Source: Avena insularis (Eukaryota > Streptophyta > Magnoliopsida > Poales > Poaceae). Taken from it: a stretch of DNA of 64,000 nucleotides. The stretch spans positions 171,340,927 to 171,404,926 of the forward strand of contig CM042691.1 of assembly GCA_023614405.1 (NCBI GenBank). The letters are read 5' to 3'. Positions 10,644 to 21,462 of the stretch are shown here, piece by piece. The notes under the pieces were generated by a model, which saw only the letters and a program-made list of their open reading frames with translations, was not told the origin of the DNA and ran no database searches. The number at the start of each line of letters is the position of its first letter. Position 1 is the first letter of the stretch. The position numbers and the translations under genes are program-made.

Positions 10644-11812
10644 ATGCATGAAAGAGATCGGCAAAGAATTGATTATCTCAATAGTAAAATTTGGCAATGT
10701 GATGTAACATGTAGAAATATGTTAAGATTTGAAATAGCTCCTTTCTTTCGTCTATGTGACATACTGAGGGATCGCAAGCTGCTAGCAGATAGTGTTCATG
10801 TAAGTGTGGAACAACAAGTGGCAATGTTTTTGCATACCGTTGGACATAATGTTCGGAATAGGGTTGTTGCCACGAATTTTGGTAGATCAATCTGGACCAT
10901 TAGCACATATTTTAGGCATGTCCTTCACGCTATAGGCGAGCTACGTAACGAATATATCATGCCACCTTCATCAGAGATTCCATAAAAAATTGCAGAAAAC
11001 CGCCGGTTTGACCCATATTTTAAGGTATTAGCTAAAACTATTCCTTACCTATTTAGGACATGCTTCATATTATTTTAACATGTCTCACTATATAGGATTG
11101 TATTGGAGCTATAGATGGTACACATGTGCGAGCATCTGTTACCAAAGATGTGGAGCATTATTTTCATGGTAGGAAGGCTTTTGCAACTCAAAATGTGATG
11201 GCAGCGGTAGGTTTTGACCTTTGGTTCACATATGTGTTGGCTGGTTGGGAGGGGACAACACACGATGCATTAGTTTTAGCTGATGCACTGTCGCGTGAGA
11301 GAGGTCTACAAGTACCAGAAGATAACAAATTTTCCAAACCATTGTCACCAATTATTGTCTTTCTTTTAGGCAAATACTACCTAGTGGATGCCGAATATGG
11401 AGCCAAGACTGGATTCATGCCATTGTTTCGTAACATGAGATACCATTTGAACGAATGGGGAAACAATCCCGTCCAAAATGCCGAGGAGCTATTTAACCTT
11501 AGGCACTTGTCTCTACGGGTGACGGTAGAGCGAGCTTTTGGATCACTCAAGAGGAGATTCAAAATTTTAGATGATGCCACACCTTTCTTTACTTTTCTGG
11601 TACAAGTTGACATTGTTGTAGCTTGCTATGTTCTTCATAACTATGCACTATCTCAAGGAATTGATGAATTCATCATACCGGAGGTGACTTGGACCTCCGA
11701 ACCAATTCGGACACAAAGCCAACAAGCAAGAGACCATAGGGACACGGTTAACCGTAGGCAACAAATTGCAAATCAAATGTGGGCTGATCGGCAAGCCATG
11801 TATGGCCATTGA
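10644..11812 (+). pseudogene. PIF/Harbinger transposase (DDE_Tnp_4 type), two exons, one nonsense codon
   Basis: The conserved part starts near the ATG at 10644 (MHERDRQRIDYL). Exon 1 runs to 11024, with a GT donor at 11025; the AG acceptor ends at 11095 and exon 2 begins with DCIGAIDGTHVRAS. The catalytic residues are visible: Asp in AIDGTH (11114-11116), Asp in VDAEYG (11387-11389) and Glu in VERAFGSLKRRF (11528-11530). RYHLNEW is also typical. The protein would cut and paste the element through its terminal repeats, with help from the neighbouring Myb-like protein. An in-frame TAA at 10983-10985 interrupts exon 1 just before homology continues, so this copy is probably inactive. Upstream in-frame sequence to 10566 lacks an ATG, so the true start is uncertain. 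Confidence 0.9.
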
Positions 11813-12100
11813 GTGTGGCAAAATCTGTGTCAACATCATGTAATATTTGTGATGCTATCTTGCACTATTTTATTGTATTAAAACCATGTATTTGTGATGC
11901 TATCTTGTACTATTTTCTTGTATCAAACCTGCTGTCTTTGAACCATTTTATGGCAATGAAACCAAGTGTTTATGATGTTCTAAATCATGTTTTTGCAACC
12001 TTACAATGGCTGGACAGAAATATAGCATTATTTGTATTCAAACCATGTGTTTGTGATGGTCTAAATAATATTTTTGCAACCTTTTGATGGCTGGACAGAA

Positions 12101-13024
12101 ATGGACAGTGTTGAAATCACCGGAGCAAGTGCGAGCACCAACAAAAAAGAAGTAGTTCATTGGACCAATCCCATGTCCACCATGATGCTTGGCTTTTTGG
12201 CTGATATTGTGGCTAGTGGTGCTAGAACTACAAGTGGATTCAAGACTTGTCATTACAACAAATGTGCTACGGTTTTGAATGTGCATTTCAAGCTGACCAT
12301 AACCGGGGATCAATGCATCAATCATCTTAAGAAGTGGAGGAATATTTGGGGAAGGCTAGTCCAATTGAAAATTTTGAGTGGAGCTCTATGGGATGAGGAT
12401 ACTTGCACTATTAGGCTTAGTGATGAACACTATGCAGGCCATTGTGTTGTAAGTTTCTTACTTTATGCACTCACTTGCACTCTTTATGTCTAATATATGT
12501 TACTCATTTGTGCATTTTTTGTAGAACAACAAATCTGATATTCCCTTGTTGAATAATCCAATTGAGCACTATCGGGCAATGGAAACTATTTTTGGTCAAC
12601 CACGGCTACGGGAAAATATGCCAAGTCCGGGAATGATCCACTATCTATTGATGTTGAAGAAGAAAGTGAGGTGCAAACTTCACCAAACATAGGTGAGTCT
12701 TCTTCCAAAGCACCACCAAAAAAGAAGGCTAAGATTGTGCACATTGAAGATGATCCATTAGTCACCACTCTCAAAGATGGGTTCAAAATGATTGCCGAAG
12801 CTATCAAGTTTGGTGGAGAATATGATGCTGTACCGGATGGCTTGTGGGATGTTTTGGATGCAATCAAGGGATTTGACGATGCACATATTGCTCACTACTA
12901 TGCGCATCTTGTTGACAATCCAAAGACAGCCAAAGCATTCATGTCTCTCAAACTTGAGAACAAGTTGGTTTGGGTGAGTAGGTATGTGGAGAAGAACTTT
13001 GGAGTGCTCTATAATTTGAAGTGA
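12101..13024 (+). pseudogene. Harbinger ORF1, Myb/SANT-like DNA-binding protein
   Basis: Starts at ATG 12101 (MDSVEITG). The Myb/SANT-like domain covers roughly residues 15-110, with HWTNPMSTMMLGFL, TGDQCINHLKKWRNIW and LSGALWDE. A GT donor at 12449 and an AG ending at 12524 define a 76-bp intron; exon 2 continues NNKSDIPLLNNPIEHYRAM. One base appears lost near 12598-12602, after which the frame moves to TTATGKYAKSGNDPLSID and a Lys-rich segment with PPKKKAKI, a likely nuclear signal. It ends at the TGA 13022-13024. In this superfamily the protein binds transposon ends and helps bring the transposase into the nucleus. Same strand and downstream of the transposase, as usual. Confidence 0.82.
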
Positions 13025-13439
13025 TGGTAAGAACTTCGATTAGATGTTATATGACTACTATGCCTACTATGCTATATGGACATGTCAACTTGATCATGTG
13101 GTTGAATGAACTGTAATGAACTTTATGTTGGTGCTTTTGGATGGCTTATATATGCCATGAACTAGACTTTGTGTAATTGGATTATTTTGATGACTTGTAT
13201 GGTTGTATGGACCTCAATATGTTATGTTTGATGTCAAATATTGTCTATGCGTGTGAATATATATTTGTCATTGCTTATTGCTGAAAATAGAAACAAAGTG
13301 CTGCCGAAATTTATGTTAGTATGATGGCTATATTGTGGGAGGTATGTTCACCATATCTATGAAAGTGGTGAGCTGAACCCAATAGTTTCCATTCCATTCT
13401 ACTTTCCTAGTTCCAACCAAACAAAAAACAGAACCGTTC

Positions 13440-13553
13440 CATTCTACCTTTTTATCCCAACCAAACATAAGGATGGAATGGTTCCATTCCATTGGAATGA
13501 CATTCCATTGGAATGACATTCCATTCCACCCTATTCCAAAACAAAACACACCC
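13440..13553. repeat. Right terminal region of Harbinger with repeated ATTCC/GGAAT palindromes
   Basis: Just inside the right inverted terminus the sequence repeats CATTCCATTGGAATGA twice in tandem (about 13484-13518), each unit being a near-perfect palindrome. Scattered ATTCCA motifs extend to 13440. The left end holds the related GTGGAACGTAATGGAACC. Such subterminal repeats are plausible binding sites for the transposase or the Myb-like protein; that role is inferred. Confidence 0.6.
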
Positions 13554-14210
13554 TAAGAGCTTGATACAGCCAGAGAGGGAACAAGGTTAGCCACAATCAC
13601 TGCTACAAATAGTGTTTGATGTTTTGTTGTTTGCTGATCACATTGTGTTTGATGAAATGGCCGAAAGAAATTAAAATTTGAATTTTGGATTCAAACTTGG
13701 TGGGTTTGCTAGGCACATAGTAGGGAGTATCTGGTTAGTTGGATTGGTCAAGGGGCACTGGTTTGGTTGGGTTTTGAAAATGTGGGGTCTTCCCATATGT
13801 TAAAGATTCAATTTTAAATTGTCATTTGAATGGGGTTGCCAAATGTTTCTGTAAGTTTGAAAGGTGGGATTTTATTCACTTTTACTTGCTCTTGCAAGAG
13901 GTGAAAAGAATTGGAAAAGTTTCTGTTTGAAATCTTGGAGTAGAAACACTCAAAGTGACCTAGTGAGCAAGATTGGCAAAAATGACCATTTGCCTTATTT
14001 AATTTATTTTTGATTTTCTCTTGATTTGTTTCTGCTTGGGAATGTTTTAGATGATGTTATTTTCATATTTAAAACATTTCTTGCTATTTAGGTTAATCAC
14101 ATAAGTCCATTCATGCATTCATAAAATCATCACATACACACATGCATTGTTAACCCTAATTTTATTGATTAGAGTTTGATAACTATGATCAATATATTTG
14201 GGATGTTACA

Positions 14211-14395
14211 AACCTTCCCTCCTTAAACAAAATCTCATCCCGAGATTTGAAAAAGAATAAAAAAGATTACCTAAGATTTAAAAAGATCTGGAAACTCCGT
14301 CTTGATGTGATCTTCTCGCTCCTAGGTAGCTTCTTCTTCAGTGTGGTTGCTCCACTGAATCTTGAGAAACTTGATGCTTCAGGTCCTGGTGGTTC
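14211..14395 (-). pseudogene. 3' end of element B pol (chromodomain tail) and polypurine tract
   Basis: The minus strand from 14395 reads, in the frame that continues from AFRT on the far side of element C, KFLKIQWSNHTEEEAT and EREDHIKTEFPDLF, the C-terminal chromodomain-type sequence of Tekay/Del chromoviruses. Two in-frame stops (TGA near 14383, TAG near 14313) break it. It ends before the polypurine tract AAGGAGGGAAGGTT at 14211-14224, next to LTR2a. It is separated from the rest of pol by the nested element C; the last 5 bases (14391-14395) are the target duplication GGTTC. Confidence 0.85.
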
Positions 14396-15283
14396 TGATG
14401 TGGACAACCCTTCTATTGATACAACCGTTGTACCTACAGCAACACACATACAATGACCCATCACAAGATCTCCTGCCAAACAACTTAACTATCAGGTACT
14501 TTCGTTTCTTGAAACTATTCCTCACATACATGAGAATATGATGCTGCCTAAATCAGATGTATTTCTTACTCTTTGGAATGATGGACAAAGCATGGATGAG
14601 AGGGACAAGCATTGGAGCATGGCCATGCATGGAAATGGCAGCAAGCATGTGATGATCCAAGAGAAGGCCACGGATGAAAATTTCAGAACTTTGAGGCCAC
14701 CATAATGAAGAAAGAAGGCTTGGACGAAATATTCAAGATCAATACTTCACGAATTCGTCCATAGCTTAATATGGTGCTGCGACACCTTTATTTTGGGCCA
14801 GGCCCATGTAATTTTCGCAGGATTTTAATTAGCCACTTTTTAGAGTCCGTATTTGAGGGGAAAAGGACTTCTAGGGTTGGATTCGACCACCACTTCCATG
14901 CCTGGCCGAAACCCCACCTTTTCCTCCTTAAATACTCCCCATAGCCGTCACCCTAGACTCGGATTTTGTTTAGACATTAAGTTAGACATCGTAGCAACTT
15001 CGCCAAGGCTCGAGCGTCGTAGAGGCCTCTTGTTCTAGCTTTCCTCTTAATCTGCAATATCTTGATTGCAATATTGGTTCTTACTTGTTCTCGATTTCAG
15101 GTGGAATTAAGACCCTCGCTGGTCAGGCTAATCGTGTTTCCGCAGGATCGGTAACCTTCAGGAGATTGGCCTAGCGATTTCATTGGCGCTCGTGCGCGCA
15201 CGTGTAGTCAGATCGTCAAGCCCGAACTCCACCAAATCGATTATCGCCATCTCATCGAAAGATCGGACACCTTTGCCCTATCA
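14396..15283 (+). repeat. 5' LTR of element C
   Basis: 888 bp, TGATGTGGAC to CCCTATCA. A TATA-like TTAAATAC lies at about 14928-14935. Compared with the other three LTRs of this family it lacks about 36 bp after the TCTT near 15032, removing the segment that carries AATAAA. It pairs with the D 5' LTR by several shared differences from the 3' LTRs, for example the longer G run in GAGGGGAAAAGG and CGTCGTAGAGG. Confidence 0.92.
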
Positions 15284-15285
15284 AG

Positions 15286-15295
15286 TGGTATCAGA
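15286..15295 (+). promoter_or_regulatory. Primer binding site of element C
   Basis: TGGTATCAGA, 2 bp after the LTR, matches the initiator tRNA-Met site over 10 bases and then diverges (TTTCAGG). The same shortened match is found in element D at 42567-42576. Confidence 0.8.
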
Positions 15296-16407
15296 TTTCA
15301 GGTTGCTCGGTGAGATTTTACTGTTTTTGTAGATTAGATCTATTTTTACCTATAACCCACGAAAAAGCCAAAAACACAGTTAGAGTGAAGATCCATCCCA
15401 TAACCAATCTATGCCTCGCATTATCTTTTCAGTTTTTGCATTCTTGAATTTGTGTCTATATCGTCGCGTCGAGTTGCTGGTCTTAGTGTCTCGTCCCTTA
15501 GAGTTTCGAGTTCTGATCATAGTAGTCAGCGCCACACTCGTCGATCACCGCCACCATATTCCGCCACCATATTCCGCCGCCATACACCCAGCCACCATAA
15601 ACCCTAACAACTCCGCCTCCGCCTTCCTACCGCGACACGGATCCGATCATCTTTCCTGTCACGGCACGAGTCTGAGTTGAGTTATTGTTTCCTAGTTATT
15701 TCTTTTTACTTTCCTTCTTTGTTGTTTCCGTGTTAAGCTAAAGTCTGTGTCGATCTCAGAGTTCGGTCGTCAGTACAGAAGGAGAGCAAAAAAAAAAGTC
15801 TGGAACCGCCTCCGAAAAAATATTTGGCTATACTAGTTTTCGGCTCTGGGATCACTTTTCTCCATCGGCCGTTATAGCGATCTTTTTTTGGCGCCTGCAC
15901 GCTTTCCGGAGCAAAATAAAAAATTTCGAAAAAAAAATTTGGGGCTAACCTATTTTTAGATCCGTAGATCAGTTCTAGACTCTCGCCATCATAGTGATTT
16001 TCCACCTCTCGGTTCGCTTTTCAGGGTGCCATATCATCATACATTGCTTGTTGTGTTGCGTCATGACATCGTTGGTGATCTAGGCTCGCGTCTCTAGTAC
16101 GGTCTAGCCTAGGACCAGCACAGTACCGTCGTTGAGCATTCTTTCAACTTTTGCATTGCTGTTTTGATAATTGCTAACCCCTTTGCTAAGCCTTCCTAGA
16201 GCTCCACAGATATCCTCCACGTGCGGTGTCTCGACTCCCGGTAATCGCTCGGTTCAATCTCTGGACCCACTGATCCTCGCGGTTCCACATCGCCTTTTCC
16301 TGTTGTTTGGTAAGAACTTGTAAGAGCTTCGTATATTGCTTGACGGATTACGCGTGCCTTCCACCATATTTCTGTAGTATATACCTGTGCTTTTTAAAGG
16401 ACTAACC
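15296..16407 (+). other. Untranslated leader of element C
   Basis: About 1.1 kb between primer binding site and gag. It contains repeated GCCACCATA units near 15550-15600 and A-rich runs near 15787 and 15930. Open frames here are short and not conserved in frame with element D. It is likely the packaging and dimerisation region; no gene seen. Confidence 0.6.
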
Positions 16408-17650
16408 ATGACAGATACTTCGCGGAACCCTGCCACAATGATGAACGAAGAACTCCATGCCCACTTCTCCGAGCTCTTGGTCAGTCGCGCTGAAGACGTG
16501 GATACACGCCTAGGGGAGTTTGACACCAAGCTCACCAACGTCGTGGACAAGATCGATAGACTCGAGAAATCCTTCAATGCCAAGCTTGACGCTCCGTTCA
16601 AGGAGATTTTGAACAGATTGCCCGCACCCGCACCCGCACATGGCGCACGGCGCATTCCGATCATGGGTCGTACTGCTCGTTCGATTGCCGCCGCACCCCA
16701 GGCGGCTACCACTGCAGCTGACGCACCTCAGACTTCCGCCGCGGCTGCTGCGACATTGGGGACAGACGACGGGTACTACTACGACCCCGATGACGACGAT
16801 CTGTTTGACGAGGAGGTTGAACAACCTCCACAGGTACCTGTTGGCCGTCCCCGACATTACTACCGCAACGCTTGACCACCGGTACGTGATGACGATCATG
16901 TTGCAAAGCTTAAATTAAAATCCTGATGCATATCTTACATGGGAGATGGAAGTAGAACAACGTTTTGCATGTTTAAAATATCCTGAGAATATGCGTGTTA
17001 GTGCTGCTACATGTGAATTTACTAAATTTTCTTCCCTTTGGTGGTCTGAGTATTGTCGTTTAAATCCTACTACTATTCCTAGTACTTGGACTGCTTTAAA
17101 AACTGCTATGCGTGTTCGTTTTGTACCTCCCACTTATCAACGTGATTTACTAAAGAATCTGACACGTTTAGAGCAAGGGAAAAATTCTTTAGAAGAGTAT
17201 TATCAGGAATTGCAAACGGGGATGGTTCGGTGTGGTCTTGTTGAATCTACTGAACAAATGCTTGCACATTTCTTTGGTGGATTAAACAAGGACATTCAGC
17301 ACATATTAGATTATAAGGAATATAATTCTATCACTCGTTTGTTTCATCTTGCTTGCAAAGCTGAACGTGAAGTGCAGGATCGCCAAACACCATGGAGGAG
17401 GACTAATAATTCTGCAGGTCGCACATCCACTTGGACATCCCGACAATCAGCGCCTCCTTCTCGTGATTCGCCACCAGCTACTACCACATCCAAGGCCACC
17501 ACAAGATTTCCAGCTGCTCCTCCACCATCATCCAATGCTCCTGCTCGTAGTGCATCTTCTATGGCTTCCACGGGTAAGACAAAGGATATACAATGCCGCA
17601 AGTGCTGGGGTTTTGGTCATATTGAGAGACAGTGCACAACAGCGATGTGA
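16408..17650 (+). pseudogene. Element C gag, broken by a nonsense codon, a 26-bp deletion and a frameshift
   Basis: Starts at ATG 16408 (MTDTSRNPATMM). An N-terminal helical region (DKIDRLEKSFNAKLD) is followed by an acidic linker. A TGA at 16873-16875 replaces the CGA seen in element D, and a 26-bp deletion near 16918 shifts the frame. The capsid core resumes at 16946: TWEMEVEQRFACLKYPENMR, SSLWWSEYCRLNP, LEEYYQELQTGMVRCG. A Ser/Thr/Pro-rich linker leads to the zinc knuckle CRKCWGFGHIERQC (CX2CX4HX4C) near 17590-17635. The frame then ends at 17648-17650 after a 1-base loss relative to D. Confidence 0.9.
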
Positions 17651-19722
17651 TGATGGTGCGGGAGGATGGTCAATACGATTCAGCGAGTGACTTTGATGAA
17701 GATACATTAGCCCTTATTTCTGCTCGACATGGAGACAATTCTGATGCTGATGAAGAGACAGAGGTAATGGGAGCTGAAGCTGCTGATCAATACAAGAGTT
17801 TAATTACACAACGTGTGTTGAGTGTGTGATTGAGAAAATCTGAACAAGATCAACGCCACAACCTGTTCCAAACATGTGGTGTTGTCAAGGAAAGAGCTAT
17901 ACGGATCATCATTGATGGGAGTTGTAATAATCTGGCTAGTGTTGACATGGTAGAGAAGCTTGCACTTCCAACAAGACAAAGCACACATTCATATTACATC
18001 CAATGGTTTGAGAGTTCTCGCAAGATCAAGGTAAAAAGAACGGTACGCGTGCATTTTACTATTGGTACATATTCTGATTTTGTTGATTGTGATGTTGTAC
18101 CTATGCAAGCTTGTTCTTTGTTACTTGGTAGACCATGGCAATTTGATACAGAATCTGTTCATAATGGCAAAACTAACCACTATTCTCTTATGCATGATGG
18201 AAAGAAAATTGGTTTAAAACATATGACTCCCGAACAAATTTTAAAAGATGATCTTGCTAGAGCTAGTAGAGCTAAAACTGAGGATAAAAATAAAACTGAG
18301 AATCAGATTGTTGCTGCAGATTTTGTACCACCAAAGAACACTAAATCTGATTCTACCCATGCTACTGAAATTCGTTTGAAGAGTCCATGTATGCTTGTAA
18401 ATAAAATTGATATTGCTGAACTAGATGTAAACACTACTCAATGTTATGCAATTATTTGCAAAGAGGTTTTGTTTTCATTTGAGGATATGCCTCCTTCTTT
18501 GCCACCTGCTATTGCTAACCTTTTGCAGGAATATGAGGATGTCTTTCCCGCTGAGCTACCACCAGGACTACCTCCTATTAGAGGAATTGAGCACCAAATT
18601 GATCTAATTCCTGGTGCTACGTTGCCCAACCGCGCGCCATATAGAACCAATCTAGAGGAGACAAAGGAGATACAACACCAAATTCAGGAACTACTCGACC
18701 GAGATCATATTCGTGAGTCCCTTAGCCCCTATGATGTTCCTATTATTTTGGTACCTAAGAAAGATGGTTCTTCGCGCATGTGTACTGATTGTAGAGCTAT
18801 CAATAATATTACTAATCGCTATTGTCATCCTATTCCATGTTTAGATGACATGCTTGATGAATTGAGTGGCTCTACCATGTTTTCTAAAGTTGATTTGCAT
18901 AGTGGTTACCACCAGATTCATATGAAATTAGGAGATGAATGGAAAACAGCATTTAAAACTAAGTTCGGTTTATATGAGTGGTTAGTGATGCCGTTTTGTT
19001 TAACTAATGCACCCAGCACTTCCATGAGATTAATGAACGAAGTTTTACGTGCTTTCATTGGACGTTTTGTGGTAGTCTACTTTGATGATATCCTGATTTA
19101 TAGCAAATCTTTAGAGGATCATTTGGACCATTTACGTGCTGTTTTCAATGCTTTATGTGATGCACGTTTGTTTGGTAACCTTGAGAAGTGCACCTTTTGC
19201 ACCAATCGAGTTGCGTTTCTTGGCTATGTTGTTACATCACAGGGTATTGAAGTGGATCCAGCCAAGATTGAAGCTATTGAGAATTGGCCGCAGCCCAAAA
19301 CGGTCACACAAGTGAGGAGTTTTCTTGGCCTCGCTGGTTTTTATAGGCGCTTTGTCAAAGACTTTGGATCAATTGCCGCGCCGCTGAATGAGCTTACCAA
19401 GAAGGATGTGCCCTTTGTTTGGGGCGATGCACAACAACAGGTCTTCGTCATATTGAAAGATAAGCTAACACATGCTCCCTTACTCCAACTTCCTGATTTT
19501 ACTAAGACTTTTGAGCTTGAATGTGATGCTTGTGGAATTGGTTTGGGAGGGGTGTTATTACAAGAGGGAAAACCTGTTGCATATTTTAGTGAGAAATTGA
19601 GTGGGGCTAGTCTGAACTATTCTACTTATGATAAAGAATTATATGCGTTAGTTCAGACATTAGAAACTTGGCAACATTATCTATGGCCTAAATAATTTGT
19701 TATACATTCTGATCATGAATCT
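17651..19722 (+). pseudogene. Element C pol: protease, reverse transcriptase, RNase H
   Basis: A protease motif IIIDGSCNN near 17905 lacks one residue compared with D (DGGS), and a TGA at 17827-17829 lies just upstream. RT includes [18 protein letters not shown], the core [11 protein letters not shown] and catalytic YFDD (19078-19089), then [11 protein letters not shown]. RNase H shows [18 protein letters not shown] and [13 protein letters not shown] at 19693-19695 replaces the Glu codon of D after HYLWPK, within RNase H. The catalytic residues of RT are intact but the frame is interrupted. Confidence 0.92.
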
Positions 19723-21462
19723 TTGAAGCATATTCGTAGTCAAGCTAAGTTGAATCGTCGTCATGCAAAGTGGGTTGAATTTATTGAGTCTTTTCCTTAT
19801 GTTATCAAACACAAAAAGGGTAAAGATAATATTATTGCTGATGCTTTGTCGCGCCGTTATGCTTTGTTATCTCAACTTGACTTCAAAATATTTGGATTGG
19901 AAACTATTAAGGAACAATATGTGCATGATGCTGAATTTAAAGATGTGTTGCAGAATTGTAGAGATGGTAGAACATGGAACAAGTTCGTCTTCAATGATGG
20001 ATTTGTGTTCCGTGCTAACAAACTATGCATTCCGGATAGTTCCGTTCGTCTTTTGTTGTTACAGGAGGCGCATGGAGGAGGATTGATGGGACACTTTGGT
20101 GTCAAGAAAACAGAGGATGTTCTTGCTACACACTTCTTTTGGCCACGTATGCGTCGAGATGTTGAGGGATTTGTGGCTCGCTGCACTACTTGTCAAAAAG
20201 CTAAGTCTCGCCTTAATCCACATGGTTTATATATGCCTCTTCCTGTTCCTAGTGTTCCTTGGGAGGATATTTCTATGGACTTTGTTTTGGGATTGCCACG
20301 AACACAGAAGGGGAGGGATAGTATTTTTGTTGTTGTGGATCATTTTTCTAAGATGGCACACTTTATTCCTTGTCATAAAACGGATGATGCTGCGCATATT
20401 GCTGATTTGTTCTTTCGTGAAATTGTTCGTTTGCATGGTGTGCCAAATACTATTGTCTCTGATCGTGATACTAAATTTCTTAGCCACTTCTGGAGATGTT
20501 TATGGGCTAAGTTGGGGACTAAATTGCTGTTTAGTACTACATGTCATCCCCAAACTGATGGACAAACTGAGGTAGTAAATAGAACTTTGTCTACTATGTT
20601 GCGGGCTGTTTTAAAGAAGAACTTAAAATTGTGGGAAGAGTGTTTACCTCATATAGAATTTGCTTATAATCGTTCGCTGCATTCTACCACAAAGATGTGC
20701 CCATTTGAGATTGTGTATGGTTTTGTTCCTCGTGCACCTATTGATTTATTGCCTTTACCTTCTTCGGTGCAAAATAATTTGGATGCTACACAACATGCTG
20801 AAATGATATTAAACTTGCATAAGACTACTAAAGATAACATTGAACACATGAATGCTAAGTATAAACTTGCTGGGGATAAAGGGAGAAAACATGTTGTGTT
20901 TGATGTTGGAGATCTTGTTTGGTTACATTTGCGTAAAGATCGCTTTCCTGATTTATGCAAGTCTAAGTTAATGCCGTGTGCTGCTGGTCCATTTAAGGTG
21001 ATAGAGAAAATAAATGATAATGCATATAAACTTGAGTTGCCTGTAGACTTTGGTACGGTTAGTCCTACGTTTAACATTGCAGATTTGAAGCCTTACTTTG
21101 GTGAGGAAGATGAGATTGCGTCGAGGACGACTTCAATTCAAGAAGGGGAGCATGATGTGGACATCCCTTCTATTGATACAACTGTTGTACCTATAGCAAC
21201 ACACATACAAGGACCCATCACAAGATCTCTTGCCAAACAACTTGACTATCAGGTACTTTCGTTTCTTGGAACTATTCCTCACATACATGAGAATATGATG
21301 CTGCCTAAATCAGATGTATTTCTTACTCTTAGGAATGATGGACCAAGCATGGATGAGAGGGACAAGCATTGGAGCATGGCCATACATGGAGATGGCATCA
21401 AGCATGTGATGATCCAAGAGAAGGCCACGGATGAAAATTTCAGAACTTTGCGGCCACCATAA
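19723..21462 (+). pseudogene. Element C pol: RNase H end, integrase, C-terminal tail running into the 3' LTR
   Basis: A 579-codon frame without stops. It opens with the end of RNase H (IADALSRRY). The integrase zinc finger is [12 protein letters not shown] with CTTC. The catalytic core has Asp in SMDFVLGLP, Asp in VSDRDTKF and Glu in GQTEVVNR. The C-terminal part has [15 protein letters not shown], then [16 protein letters not shown]. The frame passes the polypurine tract and ends 310 bp inside the 3' LTR. Cut from the upstream pol by the stop at 19693. Integrase inserts the cDNA; the tail of CRM-type integrases is linked to targeting, which is inferred here. Confidence 0.9.
21140..21152 (+). 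promoter_or_regulatory. Polypurine tract of element C
   Basis: AAGAAGGGGAGCA directly before the 3' LTR (TGATGTGG at 21153). It is inside the coding frame and encodes part of QEGE. The same sequence is at 48437-48449 in D. Confidence 0.85.

Larger units (their letters stand above)
9869..13553 (+). mobile_element. PIF/Harbinger DNA transposon, full length
   Basis: The 3685-bp element starts GGGTGTGTTTGGTTTTGG and ends as the near-reverse complement (...CCAAAACAAAACACACCC). It is flanked by the 3-bp duplication TAA at 9866-9868 and 13554-13556, matching the superfamily's TWA preference. It carries the two expected genes on the plus strand: a DDE transposase and a Myb/SANT-like protein. The element sits in the U3 part of LTR2a. 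A partial copy of the same insertion lies at 32614-33549. Confidence 0.93.
6605..14210 (-). repeat. LTR2a, 3' LTR of element B, carrying a Harbinger insertion
   Basis: The plus strand begins TGTCAACACCC and ends GGGATGTTACA; reversed, this is TGTAACATCCC to GGGTGTTGACA, a proper TG...CA LTR. Removing the Harbinger element and one TAA leaves about 3.9 kb. A polypurine tract lies just outside at 14211-14224, so this is the 3' LTR. Relative to LTR2b and LTR2c it lacks about 60 bp near 8680. The stretch 8820-9860 is GC-rich and the rest AT-rich. Short open frames here are antisense or low-complexity and I do not count them as genes. Confidence 0.9.
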
